Shown here one piece after another: positions 15,152-23,183 of a stretch of 64,000 nucleotides of DNA. The stretch is from Desulfolinea sp964487745 (GTDB lineage: Bacteria > Chloroflexota > Anaerolineae > Anaerolineales > Villigracilaceae), in the NCBI GenBank assembly GCA_964487745.1, contig CAZASG010000005.1:62001-126000 (forward strand). The letters run 5' to 3'. The position numbers were made by a program, and so were the translations under genes. The notes below the pieces were generated by a model, which was not told the origin of the DNA, searched no databases, and worked only from the letters and a program-made list of their open reading frames with translations. Each line of letters starts with the position of its first letter. The first letter of the stretch is position 1.

Positions 15152-17316
15152 GCCCTTTCTCCTGCAGCCTTTTCTGATTGGGCGTCATCTTGTCGGACAA
15201 CCACTGATACCATACTTCCTTCCCCGGGAGTAGAATCGATTTTGACTTTTGCGCCAATAATTTTAGCGCGTTCACGAATATTTTTCATGCCGAGTCCAGA
15301 GCGACTGGCTTCTTTGGGGTCAAAGCCTTTTCCATCATCACTGATCTTTAGGTGGATATTAACACGCGCCTTTTTGAAGATGACTCTAACCATGCTGGCA
15401 TTTGCATGCTTTATTATATTATTTAAGACTTCTTGTGCAATCAGATATAAGTGTACTTGCTCTTCTAATGAAAGTATCACAGTTTGGTCGATATCAAGTT
15501 TAGTGTCTAACCCCGCGCGTCCTTCCACAGCCTCCAACCGATGCAGGAGTGATGAGATGAAGCCATTGCGTTCAATATCTACAGGCTGTAATTTGTAAAG
15601 GAACAGACGCATTTCCTTTAAGGCTTGCCGAGCATTAAAGCCCAATTGAGAGACAAGTTCCTCCGGATTACTAATTGCGCCAGTGCTGATACCCAAGCGG
15701 GCAGATTCAGTCATCATTACCAAACCGTACAAACGTTGTGTAACAGAGTCGTGTAGATCGCGGATAAGGCGTTGACGCTCAGCAAGTGTGCTGGCAATAT
15801 GTCGCCGGCGATCATTTTCAACAAACGAGCCAACTTGGCGAGATGCAATTTCAAGGCGAATAATTTCATCGTCGGAAAAAGAAATGTTTTCGCGTGTCAT
15901 CAGAAGCAAGCCAACAAAATCATCCTCATCAACGATCGGGACAACTAGCAGGTGCCCATCAAAAGCATCCCGCAAAATATTCGGGATTTTAGAATCGCTT
16001 TTTGTGTCTTTGATCAATATCGGTTGCTGTGTTTTCGAAATTTGAGAGATCAACGGATATGTTTGATCAAGGTACGCAATTTGCTTGATGTTTCCAGGGG
16101 CAACACCCTGATGAGCTACTAACAAGAAATGATCCTTATGCAATTCTTTGTCAACAAGAAAAATCGCGATTGCTTTTGTCTCAAAAGAATAACTTAATTG
16201 GTACATTGTAGCGACAATGAAGTCGTTTATGTTTTCAGACCGGCTTGCCGCTCCGGAAATTGAATGAAGTAAGCTGAACATTTCATCGCGAGCCTCCTGT
16301 CGTGCTGCGTCAGCTTGGCGGCGGTCAGTGTGATCTCGCAAAAGAATTAAGCGTCCGGAAACGGCTTCCTCATTATCTTGTATTCGCAAAATCCTTACAT
16401 GTAAATAGCGAATATGTCCTTCTATGCTTAGAGAGCCTTTTCCATCGAACTCCTGTTGAGCCTCCAAAGATTTGGCGATATTCGGCCAGCGCGCAAAAAT
16501 TGCTTTGGCATCTTTGCCATAGACCTTTGCTTTTGAAGTATATAATATTCTTTCTGCGGAAGGGTTTACATCCACTATACGATTCTTTGTATCCAGAAGG
16601 ACCCAGCCCTCGTTCATGTTTTCTACGGCATGATCTCTGGTAATGAGCGGTAAATTACTCAGGGATGTTTTGAAAAGATAGACCGCAAGGACAACACTGC
16701 TAAACGTGAAGGCATACATGTGTATCTGAAAGAGATTCCCGCCAACAGGTGCTCTAAAAAACAGCAAAGCAGCAAGAGGAAAGAGAGTTGCTAAAAGCAC
16801 GCTTCTAGCAGCCTTTCGCGGTACTTTTGTGCCAAAAGAAAGATAAGGAACTACAAGAGTTGTTGTTAGTAGCAAGATCACAACAAGGTAAAAGTTATGT
16901 GCTTCTTGCCAAACCGCATGTTTGGAAAGGGGAAGTTCTCGAGCATAAAGCTCGATGGTCATTTCAGTTGGTACCGCGTAAAGGATCAGGGATATCGCGA
17001 TTACAGGTTCCACCAGAAAGAGGAGACTCTTCGGGAATTTGTGCCAAGAGATCAGGGTTGTGTGTTGGGATAAAAAGAAGAATAACGAAGTTACAGCTAG
17101 CGTGCCTTGAAAATAGAAAAAAATAAGGAAAAGTCTGGCGCCTTTTAAGTGCTGAAGTTCATAGAGTAAACCGACAGAAAAGGAGAAAAGCAAAAGAACC
17201 GTTAGCCCAAGGAATCCCTTTTTCCCACCAAGGTTGCGATTGTAAAAAAACAAGGCAGCGAGAACAAGAATAAGGAGAAGGCCAAGGGTGGCAAGCTCTT
17301 TATAAGATATCAACAT
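15148..17316 (-). CDS. Membrane sensor histidine kinase (7TM-PAS-GAF-HisKA_3-HATPase)
   Basis: A 722-residue protein. Seven or so N-terminal transmembrane helices (1-235) resemble the histidine kinase 7TM input domain. A PAS-like domain follows (about 235-300: MNEGWVLLDTKNRIVDVNPS), a short coiled coil, a GAF domain (about 355-490), the HisKA_3 dimerisation motif with phospho-acceptor His in RDLHDSVTQRLYG, and a HATPase with N box NNIIKHANAS and G boxes DDGKGFDP and GLGMKNI. It should autophosphorylate and pass phosphate to the overlapping NarL-type regulator. Its start overlaps the preceding TPR gene by 7 bases, suggesting a three-part signalling unit. Confidence 0.92.
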   Translation of the reverse strand: MLISYKELATLGLLLILVLAALFFYNRNLGGKKGFLGLTVLLLFSFSVGLLYELQHLKGARLFLIFFYFQGTLAVTSLFFFLSQHTTLISWHKFPKSLLFLVEPVIAISLILYAVPTEMTIELYARELPLSKHAVWQEAHNFYLVVILLLTTTLVVPYLSFGTKVPRKAARSVLLATLFPLAALLFFRAPVGGNLFQIHMYAFTFSSVVLAVYLFKTSLSNLPLITRDHAVENMNEGWVLLDTKNRIVDVNPSAERILYTSKAKVYGKDAKAIFARWPNIAKSLEAQQEFDGKGSLSIEGHIRYLHVRILRIQDNEEAVSGRLILLRDHTDRRQADAARQEARDEMFSLLHSISGAASRSENINDFIVATMYQLSYSFETKAIAIFLVDKELHKDHFLLVAHQGVAPGNIKQIAYLDQTYPLISQISKTQQPILIKDTKSDSKIPNILRDAFDGHLLVVPIVDEDDFVGLLLMTRENISFSDDEIIRLEIASRQVGSFVENDRRRHIASTLAERQRLIRDLHDSVTQRLYGLVMMTESARLGISTGAISNPEELVSQLGFNARQALKEMRLFLYKLQPVDIERNGFISSLLHRLEAVEGRAGLDTKLDIDQTVILSLEEQVHLYLIAQEVLNNIIKHANASMVRVIFKKARVNIHLKISDDGKGFDPKEASRSGLGMKNIRERAKIIGAKVKIDSTPGEGSMVSVVVRQDDAQSEKAAGERA

Positions 17317-18491
17317 AGGCTGTCCAAAAACTCAAAGCCTCGACGTTTTGCTGTCTTTTTCAGTATGGCGCCTTTGTTTTCAAATTGAAGTGAGGCGATT
17401 GTTTCTTGGGCTTCTTGCAAGCGATCTGTTGAAGCCAGGAGAGCGCTCTTATTCAATAGAGGATACGGGTGTTCTGATAAGTCAAAAGCTTTTTGATATG
17501 CCTCTAATGCCTTTTCGACTCTTCCCAGTTCTGTGTAGATATTACCTGCTTCATTCCAGGACGCAGCGTGTTTGGGCTGTTGTCGTAGAGATTTCTTTAT
17601 ATGGGAAAGCGCTTCTGAGCGGCGGTCGTCCAGTCGCGAGATTTGTGCGAGAAGAAAGAAAGTATATGGATAAGTCGAGGATAGAAGCAATGTCTTTTGA
17701 AGGCTTGAGTATGCTTGCGCATAATTCTTTGTTTGAATGTGTATTATCCCCAAGCCAGCTGATAATTTGACGTCAAGTTCACGAGCATCTGGATGATCTG
17801 GAAGCATCGATATCCCTTGCTGAAGGGTTTCTAACGCCTGCTTCTCATTATCTTGTTGAAGATACAAGCCAGCATTTTCTGCGTAAAGGTTGATGAGCAT
17901 AAAAGTTGTTTCTGGCTGCTTGGGGAGTTCCGCGATAAGTTTCCGGCGATATGCAAGGGCTTCTTGTGTGTTTTCTGTAATAGTACCCCAGGGCCATTCA
18001 ATCCAAGATAATCCACGAAATTTCATGGACCTCTTAGGGGTTGCGCGGTCTTTAATGAAATCAACAACACGATGGCGGAATGCCCAGAAATCAGGGGCGA
18101 ATAAGGCCAGATGCTGGATTTCCAACTCCGTAACCCAAAAAATGCAGCGGAGATTTCTCTCAATAAAGAATTCGCGATGCAAATTCAGAAAGCGATAAGT
18201 ATTGGCACGATCTTTCCCTCCGCCTTTTTCAAGATCGATGAAAGAGAAAATCGCTTTTGGATCCGAGGAAATATGGGTAAGAGGATTTGGATTTGTCGCA
18301 TTGATTTGAATGCGTACAAAGTTTTGCCCGAGCTTTTCGGCTTCTTTAGAGATGATTGTTTCAGCATCTTCAACAACATGGCGAGAGCGATAAGTAGCAA
18401 AAAGAATAATGGGACCTTTCCACTGTAAGGAAAGCTCTATTTCAGTTAGCAGTTGCTGAACTTGTGTGTTGAAGTGGCTACCGTGGCGCAT
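17310..18491 (-). CDS. TPR protein, paralogue of the 10111-12249 N-terminal domain
   Basis: A 393-residue protein. Residues about 15-165 repeat the domain seen in the larger TPR protein: WKGPIILFATYRS, then LRCIFWVTELEIQHLALFAP, then DFWAFRHRVVDFIKD. The match in spacing (aromatic-P-hydrophobic-LFA-Y; FW-hydrophobic-T-x-x-E; AP-DFW) supports common ancestry. Residues about 185-360 form TPR units (ASWNEAGNIYTELGRVEKAL). No Walker A is present. The gene overlaps the histidine kinase start, so the product probably works with the two-component system. Its ribosome binding site is weak. Confidence 0.85.
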   Translation of the reverse strand: MRHGSHFNTQVQQLLTEIELSLQWKGPIILFATYRSRHVVEDAETIISKEAEKLGQNFVRIQINATNPNPLTHISSDPKAIFSFIDLEKGGGKDRANTYRFLNLHREFFIERNLRCIFWVTELEIQHLALFAPDFWAFRHRVVDFIKDRATPKRSMKFRGLSWIEWPWGTITENTQEALAYRRKLIAELPKQPETTFMLINLYAENAGLYLQQDNEKQALETLQQGISMLPDHPDARELDVKLSAGLGIIHIQTKNYAQAYSSLQKTLLLSSTYPYTFFLLAQISRLDDRRSEALSHIKKSLRQQPKHAASWNEAGNIYTELGRVEKALEAYQKAFDLSEHPYPLLNKSALLASTDRLQEAQETIASLQFENKGAILKKTAKRRGFEFLDSLC

Positions 18492-18721
18492 ATTTTCGCT
18501 TTATTATGGAGCTGAAATATCTTGCAATAAGATAATTGAATGTATAAAGAATAACACATTAGCGTGCTTTTTAATCAAGAGAGCTTAGCATAGTTTTTAC
18601 ATACGAATATTACCCACCATCTTCTCTCCTGTACAAGTGTATCAATTGTTTCTCTAAATACCAAGTGTTTCATTGAAAAAAATAGAGTTGCTGTATTTAG
18701 TCTATTTCGTCTTTAAACCAG
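18492..18721. other. Intergenic region upstream of the TPR-kinase operon
   Basis: AT-rich sequence without a supported ORF. It should hold the minus-strand promoter of the TPR-kinase-regulator operon, but I see no clear -35/-10 pair. Confidence 0.4.
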
Positions 18722-18752
18722 AAACACTCTGACTAGTATGCCAGAGTGTTTT
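18722..18752 (-). terminator. Probable terminator of the tRNA operon
   Basis: AAACACTCTG (18722-18731) and CAGAGTGTTT (18742-18751) form a perfect 10-base stem with a 10-base loop, 34 bases after tRNA-Cys on the minus strand. The T run is short. Confidence 0.6.
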
Positions 18753-18785
18753 GACGGTGAACTTTTGGTTCATTGCCTTCTTTTG

Positions 18786-18857
18786 AGGCGACGACGGGAC
18801 TCGAACCCGTGATCAGGGTTTTGCAGACCCGTGCCTTACCAACTTGGCTACGTCGCC
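18786..18857 (-). tRNA. tRNA-Cys (GCA)
   Basis: Acceptor GGCGACG pairs with CGTCGCC. The D arm, anticodon loop with GCA, and TTCGAGT T loop are all present; 72 bases including the discriminator T. No CCA is encoded. It is the third gene of the tRNA-Phe, Gly, Cys operon. Confidence 0.95.
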
Positions 18858-18870
18858 GGGATCTGTTTTG

Positions 18871-18942
<72 letters not shown>

Positions 18943-18967
18943 AGTTATTTGGTCTTATTTGACCGAG

Positions 18968-19040
18968 TGCCGAGAGACAGAATCGAACTGACGACACCGC
19001 GATTTTCAGTCGCGTGCTCTACCAACTGAGCTATCTCGGC
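18968..19040 (-). tRNA. tRNA-Phe (GAA)
   Basis: Acceptor GCCGAGA pairs with TCTCGGC. The anticodon is GAA in the loop CTGAAAA, the D arm is AGCTCAGTTGGTAGAGC and the T loop TTCGATT; 73 bases with discriminator A. CCA is not encoded. It is the first gene of the tRNA operon. Confidence 0.95.
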
Positions 19041-19068
19041 GAGAACATCCAATTGTTAAGCGAGTGGT

Positions 19069-19097
19069 ATTCTACCCGTACTTATTTGGATTGTCAA
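19069..19097 (-). promoter_or_regulatory. Vegetative-type promoter of the tRNA operon
   Basis: On the minus strand TTGACA and TAGAAT are separated by exactly 17 bases, about 29 bases upstream of tRNA-Phe. This is a near-consensus housekeeping sigma promoter. Confidence 0.85.
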
Positions 19098-19147
19098 CTC
19101 CTCAATTGCGCAGTAAGCCACCAAGCAACTTGTTCTTTGAAAACAAC

Positions 19148-19176
19148 TTGACGCAGTATAAATTAGTCGCTAGAAT
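19148..19176 (+). promoter_or_regulatory. Promoter of the mgtE transcript
   Basis: TTGACG (19148-19153) and TAGAAT (19171-19176) are separated by 17 bases. The same -10 as the tRNA promoter supports it. It predicts a 5' leader of about 145 bases before mgtE. Confidence 0.78.
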
Positions 19177-19214
19177 CAAGGCATATTGTATTTGAAAAAT
19201 GATAAAGGATAAAA

Positions 19215-19280
19215 ATGAACGACGAATCTGTCCCTAGTCCCAGCGGGCGCGAAAAGCGTCCATTACATATGCTTTCCTAG
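19215..19280 (+). CDS. Candidate mgtE leader peptide (21 residues)
   Basis: AAAGGA lies 5 bases before ATG; the frame encodes 21 residues beginning MNDESVPSP and ends at TAG inside the leader hairpin. The combination of early acidic residues followed by alternating prolines is reminiscent of the enterobacterial MgtL leader, in which such codons make translation sensitive to low magnesium. That similarity is one of composition and position, not clear homology. Both arms of the hairpin at 19224-19289 lie within or at the end of the ORF, so translation would affect folding. Confidence 0.5.
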   Translation: MNDESVPSPSGREKRPLHMLS

Positions 19281-19297
19281 GGAAGATTCTGCTTTTT
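19224..19297 (+). promoter_or_regulatory. Leader hairpin with T run upstream of mgtE
   Basis: GAATCTGTCCCTAG (from 19224) pairs with CTAGGGAAGATTC (19277-19289) with a single bulged G. An inner stem GGGCGC/GCGTCC with a GAAAA loop is also possible. A TTTTT run follows at 19293-19297. It could be an attenuator or a structured regulatory leader. It does not match the M-box magnesium riboswitch consensus as I know it. Confidence 0.6.
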
Positions 19298-19328
19298 ATC
19301 TCTCTGGGGGAGTTCAAGAGGTGTTCAC

Positions 19329-20678
19329 ATGATATTCAATGTAGAAGAGCTTTTAGCTGCACTTGAAGACGCGCTTGAGCGCGATGATTTTGATTCTGCT
19401 ATCCAGATGATCGAGGCCTTGCGCGGGCCCGATCAGGCGAGACTTTTTTCAGAGTTAGATGATGAGGAGCAAAGGGAATTGCTTCCGAAACTCGATCTTT
19501 CTGACTCTGCTGATATTCTCGAAGATATGGATGATCCTGAGACAGCGAAGCTGGCTTCATCTCTGCCTGCTGAAACCATTGCTCGCATCGTCGATGAAAT
19601 GGAGCCAGACAAGGCTGCTGATTTGCTCGGTGATCTAACTGAACGGCAAAAACAAGCTGTCTTAGCGCGAATGGATGATGCTGACGAACTGCGTCCTCTT
19701 CTTATTCACCCTGATGAGAGCGCAGGCGGTTTGATGACGTCGGAGTTTCTCGCTTTGCGCCCGATGATGACTGCGCGTGAAGCAATTGAGGCATTGCGAC
19801 GCTGGAGCCCTGATGCCGAAGAGGTTTATTACCTATTTGTGGTTGATGAACATAAAAAGTTATGTGGCGTCGTGAATCTGCGTACGCTAATCCTTGCTTC
19901 CCCAAGCAGTTTGATAAAAACGATCATGGATCCGGATGTGATCTCTGTAACCGTAGGTGTGGATCAGGAAGAATGCGCGCGCATGATGTCGCATTATGAT
20001 CTTGCCGCAATTCCAGTTGTGGATGAAGCGGGGCATATTGTGGGGGTCATCACGCACGATGATATTGTGGATGTTCTCGAAGAAGAAGCCACCGAAGATA
20101 TTTATCGCCTTGCCAGTGTTTCAGATAGTGATCTTGATCCCGATAGCTCCATCCCGGAACAACTAAAAGGGCGTTTGCCTTGGCTTTACTTGAACACACT
20201 TACCGCACTTTTTGGCGCATGGGTTATCAGCAATTTTGAGCATATCATCGCGCAGGCGGCAGTTTTGGCACTTTTCCAGTCTGTGGTGGCAGGGCAGGGG
20301 GGGAATACGGCCAGTCAGAATGTGGCGATGGCAGTCCGCACGCTGGCATTAGAACGCGTAAGTTCACGTTCACAGCGCCGCATCATAATCCGCCAATTAT
20401 TGATGGGCTTTTTATTGGGAATGGCAGTTGGTTCTGTGGTGGCGTTAGGAGTCTATATTTGGCGGGGCAATATTTATTTGAGCCTTGTTTTGGGCTTGGC
20501 GTTGGTAGCAAATCTCAGCTTGGGTTCTTTGGTTGGGGTGCTTGTGCCGCTTGGTCTGGAGAAGATCGGTGTAGACCCCGCTTTAGCTTCTTCTGTCTTG
20601 GTCACTGCTGCAACTGACAGTATGGGCTTCTTTATTTTTCTCAGTCTGGCAGCCTATTTCCTGCAATATATTCGCTAA
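19329..20678 (+). CDS. mgtE: Magnesium transporter MgtE
   Basis: A 449-residue protein with the full MgtE architecture. The N-terminal superhelical domain (1-125) has SLPAETIARIVDEMEPDKA and LLGDLTERQ. Two CBS domains follow (about 130-250; LLIHPDESAGGLMTSEFLAL, IPVVDEAGHIVGVITHDDI). Five C-terminal transmembrane helices carry the pore signature QGGNTASQN. The cytoplasmic domains sense Mg2+ and close the channel when it is plentiful. AAGAGGTG precedes the ATG. Its own promoter, leader peptide and hairpin upstream suggest additional control of expression. Confidence 0.96.
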   Translation: MIFNVEELLAALEDALERDDFDSAIQMIEALRGPDQARLFSELDDEEQRELLPKLDLSDSADILEDMDDPETAKLASSLPAETIARIVDEMEPDKAADLLGDLTERQKQAVLARMDDADELRPLLIHPDESAGGLMTSEFLALRPMMTAREAIEALRRWSPDAEEVYYLFVVDEHKKLCGVVNLRTLILASPSSLIKTIMDPDVISVTVGVDQEECARMMSHYDLAAIPVVDEAGHIVGVITHDDIVDVLEEEATEDIYRLASVSDSDLDPDSSIPEQLKGRLPWLYLNTLTALFGAWVISNFEHIIAQAAVLALFQSVVAGQGGNTASQNVAMAVRTLALERVSSRSQRRIIIRQLLMGFLLGMAVGSVVALGVYIWRGNIYLSLVLGLALVANLSLGSLVGVLVPLGLEKIGVDPALASSVLVTAATDSMGFFIFLSLAAYFLQYIR

Positions 20679-20710
20679 AAAGAAGCCGTCCAAAAGGACG
20701 GCTTCTTTTT
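20677..20710. terminator. Bidirectional terminator between mgtE and a convergent gene
   Basis: AAAAAGAAGCCGTCC and GGACGGCTTCTTTTT pair perfectly over 15 bases with an AAAA loop. T runs on both strands serve mgtE and the minus-strand gene ending at 20719. Confidence 0.95.
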
Positions 20711-20718
20711 ATGGGAAA

Positions 20719-21504
20719 TTACCAGGTAGATCCTTCGGAGGTGCTTACCCCTGCATGCTTGCCAATGCGCTTATACATGGTTACATCTGTAAAGGGTTCG
20801 CCCAATATCCCGTCATGAATCGCCCAGGATCGCAAGCGGATGCTTTTCTTTGCATCGGGATGTCGGAAAATGGACTTACTGTCCAGCTTTCTGGATGTTT
20901 CCGATTCGCTCGCAAATTCGGCTTGAATTCGTTCCATGAGCTTTTTGCCCACCTGATAGGCAAACCCATAACGTTCGAAAATGATGGCATTATGATAATA
21001 GAGAGGCTCAACAAAATACATATCATGCCCGAGCCCCTGAACAAAGCGTTCAAAGGCTTCGGTCGCAGATGTTAATAGCCCAAGTCCGCTGCGGATTTGC
21101 CCCGGAGCCAAGCCAAATTGGAGAGCGTCCCGCTCCGCTTCGATATTACGACGAGATGTGCCGAACTTGGTCCGTTGCCCATCGGGCGTGATATCCACAT
21201 CAAAGCGCGGAGAAGCAGGATCATTCAGAATATAGAGCAAGATATGAATTTGTCCGTTCATCGTATCGCTAAGATGCCCGTAAAGGATGGGGTCTCGAAA
21301 TCCATGTTCGTGAGATAGAGAAAGCTCAACGCTGGTGCTCCCGGGTTTGCAATTGAGCACCAATAACGAGCGTCCCTGAATATCGGTGAAATAAGGTGTG
21401 AGCTTGAAGCGCTCCATCAACTCTGTGGGGATAATGCGACGATAGATCTCTCTTTTTTCGTGCTCAGGCAGAAGGTTGATCTGTCCAATAGTGGATGCAC
21501 TCAT
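20719..21504 (-). CDS. Hypothetical protein
   Basis: A 261-residue soluble protein that I do not recognise. It starts MSASTIGQINLLPEHEKREIYRRI and has mixed alpha/beta content. A central stretch (DVDITPDGQRTKFGTSRRN) is followed by AERDALQFGLAPGQIRSGLG. A later segment, FERYGFAYQVGKKLMERI, superficially resembles the end of acetyltransferase folds. No catalytic motif is clear. It begins 2 bases after the smpB stop and is probably co-transcribed with it. Confidence 0.78.
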   Translation of the reverse strand: MSASTIGQINLLPEHEKREIYRRIIPTELMERFKLTPYFTDIQGRSLLVLNCKPGSTSVELSLSHEHGFRDPILYGHLSDTMNGQIHILLYILNDPASPRFDVDITPDGQRTKFGTSRRNIEAERDALQFGLAPGQIRSGLGLLTSATEAFERFVQGLGHDMYFVEPLYYHNAIIFERYGFAYQVGKKLMERIQAEFASESETSRKLDSKSIFRHPDAKKSIRLRSWAIHDGILGEPFTDVTMYKRIGKHAGVSTSEGSTW

Positions 21505-21506
21505 GC

Positions 21507-21959
21507 TTACTCCCTATTACGCATTTGACGTTTCAGATCTCGTTCAATTTCTCGCTTGGCGATGGCTTGGCGCTTATCGTGCAGCTTCTTACCGCGAGCC
21601 AGTGCAATCTCAACTTTTGCGCGTCCACCTTTGAGATAGACCTTGGTTGCGATGATCGTAAGCCCTTTTTTGCGGGTGGAATCTCTGAGTTTACGGATCT
21701 CTCTTTTGTGCAGCAAAAGTTGACGCGGACGACGCGGTTCGTGGTTGAAGCGATTGGCTTCTGCATATGGAGCGATATAGGCTTCCAGGAGCCAGGCTTC
21801 GCGCTCATCCACGCGGATATAAGCTTCCTTGATGCTCATTTGTCCCGCTCGGATAGACTTGATCTCTGAGCCTTTTAATGCGATTCCGGCTTCAAATTGA
21901 TCTTCTAAAAAGTATTCAAATTTCGCTTTGCGATTAGTGGCGACGACTTTGATATTCAC
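21507..21959 (-). CDS. smpB: SsrA-binding protein SmpB
   Basis: A 150-residue RNA-binding protein of trans-translation that brings tmRNA to stalled ribosomes. Signatures include TNRKAKFEYFLEDQFEAGIAL, GSEIKSIRAGQ, KVYLKGGRAKVEIALARGKK and the basic C-terminal tail KREIERDLKRQMRNRE. The start is GTG at 21959. No Shine-Dalgarno is visible, but TACAAT ends a few bases upstream, so the message may be leaderless. The tmRNA gene itself is not in this window. Confidence 0.96.
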   Translation of the reverse strand: MNIKVVATNRKAKFEYFLEDQFEAGIALKGSEIKSIRAGQMSIKEAYIRVDEREAWLLEAYIAPYAEANRFNHEPRRPRQLLLHKREIRKLRDSTRKKGLTIIATKVYLKGGRAKVEIALARGKKLHDKRQAIAKREIERDLKRQMRNRE

Positions 21960-22001
21960 ATTTCGATTGTAACATGGAGGCGCTTTTTATGGAGAATGCC
22001 T

Positions 22002-22031
22002 TTGCGGAGTTGGCCTTCGCGCGGGTATAAT
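22002..22031 (+). promoter_or_regulatory. Possible promoter of the patatin operon
   Basis: TTGCGG (22002-22007) and TATAAT (22026-22031) are separated by 18 bases, 34 bases upstream of the TTG start at 22066. Confidence 0.55.
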
Positions 22032-22065
22032 TCGCTTGCTTGAAATTGGTTCAGGAGGCATATCT

Positions 22066-22959
22066 TTGACGAAAAAAATTGCTGTTGCGTTAGGCGGCGG
22101 TGGCGCGAAAGGGAACGCGCATATTGGCGTTTTGCGCCGCTTGGAAGAGGAAGGCTATCAAATTGTTGCGATTGCGGGGACAAGTATCGGCGGCTTGGTT
22201 GGGGCTTTCTACGCAGCGGGATATTCCCCTGACGAGATAGAGAAAGTTTTTACTGAAATAGACCAAACTAAACTCTACGAGTTGGGGTTGCACGCTCAAC
22301 CGGGTATATTGGGGTTGGGAAGAGTTCGCTCATGGCTTGATGAAATGCTTGCAGAGAAAACTTTTGCTGATACACGCATTCCTTGCGCGTTGACTGCTGC
22401 TGACCTGGAGTGCAGTTGCGAAGTGACCTTATCTTCCGGGAAGATTAAAAATGCGATTTTGGCAAGTATTGCTGTGCCGGGCGTTTTCCCGCCATTCAAA
22501 CTGAATAACCATCATCTGATTGATGGTGGTGTTTTGAACCCCGTCCCGGTTTCGCTGGCGCGCGAGTTGGCGCCGGAAACCCCTGTCGTAGCTGTTTCGC
22601 TTTCTTCACCGCTTACGCCGACAACAAGCTATCATTTACCAGTCGCCTTGCCATCGGTTATCCCGGATTCGCTCATCAAGCGTATTACGCGTTTGAATGT
22701 GGCACAGGCAATGAATATTTTTCTGCAATCAGTAGAAATGACCAATCAGGCGGTAACCGAGTTGCGCTTACAGATTGAGCCACCCGATGTGCTGATCCGC
22801 CCGGCTGTTGCGGAGATCGGTTTGCTCGATCAGGTCGTTGTGGCGGATGTAGCGCGTTTGGGCGAAGAAGCCACCGATGAAGTTTTGCCTGAATTGGAAG
22901 AAACAACAAAAATGTCGAACGGTTTCTTGAGTCGACTTTTTGGAAGGAAAAGAAAATGA
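22066..22959 (+). CDS. Patatin-like phospholipase (RssA-type)
   Basis: A 297-residue protein with the patatin catalytic dyad: oxyanion-hole motif ALGGGGAKGNAHIG near the N-terminus, nucleophile Ser in AGTSIGGLVGA, and DGG in HHLIDGGVLNP. It should hydrolyse acyl chains of lipids; the natural substrate is unknown. The start is TTG at 22066, chosen because AGGAGG lies 7 bases upstream and the protein then begins MTKKIAVALGGGG; an in-frame TTG at 22036 has no such site. Its stop overlaps the next gene (ATGA). Confidence 0.92.
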   Translation: MTKKIAVALGGGGAKGNAHIGVLRRLEEEGYQIVAIAGTSIGGLVGAFYAAGYSPDEIEKVFTEIDQTKLYELGLHAQPGILGLGRVRSWLDEMLAEKTFADTRIPCALTAADLECSCEVTLSSGKIKNAILASIAVPGVFPPFKLNNHHLIDGGVLNPVPVSLARELAPETPVVAVSLSSPLTPTTSYHLPVALPSVIPDSLIKRITRLNVAQAMNIFLQSVEMTNQAVTELRLQIEPPDVLIRPAVAEIGLLDQVVVADVARLGEEATDEVLPELEETTKMSNGFLSRLFGRKRK

Positions 22960-23183
22960 GCCGTGATTTACGTAAGTATGCCGAACAGACCAGCGTCCAA
23001 TTGGCTGTTGGTGCGCTGCTAGTACTTTTTCTTGTTGGCGACGGATTGATCTATCTCATCTACGGCAAGAATGCAGCCATGATGGGCTTGATGTGTCTTT
23101 TGATCGGACTCGCGCCGGTCGTGATAATTGTTTTGATTATGATTCTATTGAACTGGATTGTGAAACGTGCAAACCGAGACTAA
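22956..23183 (+). CDS. Small two-helix membrane protein
   Basis: A 75-residue protein with a basic N-terminus and two hydrophobic helices (about 16-37 and 42-68), ending in a basic tail KRANRD. It overlaps the patatin gene by 4 bases and the downstream esterase by 17 bases, so the three are translationally coupled. No family is recognised. Confidence 0.8.
   Translation: MSRDLRKYAEQTSVQLAVGALLVLFLVGDGLIYLIYGKNAAMMGLMCLLIGLAPVVIIVLIMILLNWIVKRANRD

Noticed and set aside
19215..19328. M-box (ykoK) magnesium riboswitch before mgtE
   Set aside because: The leader is too short and lacks the conserved M-box core as I know it; only a hairpin and a short ORF are seen.
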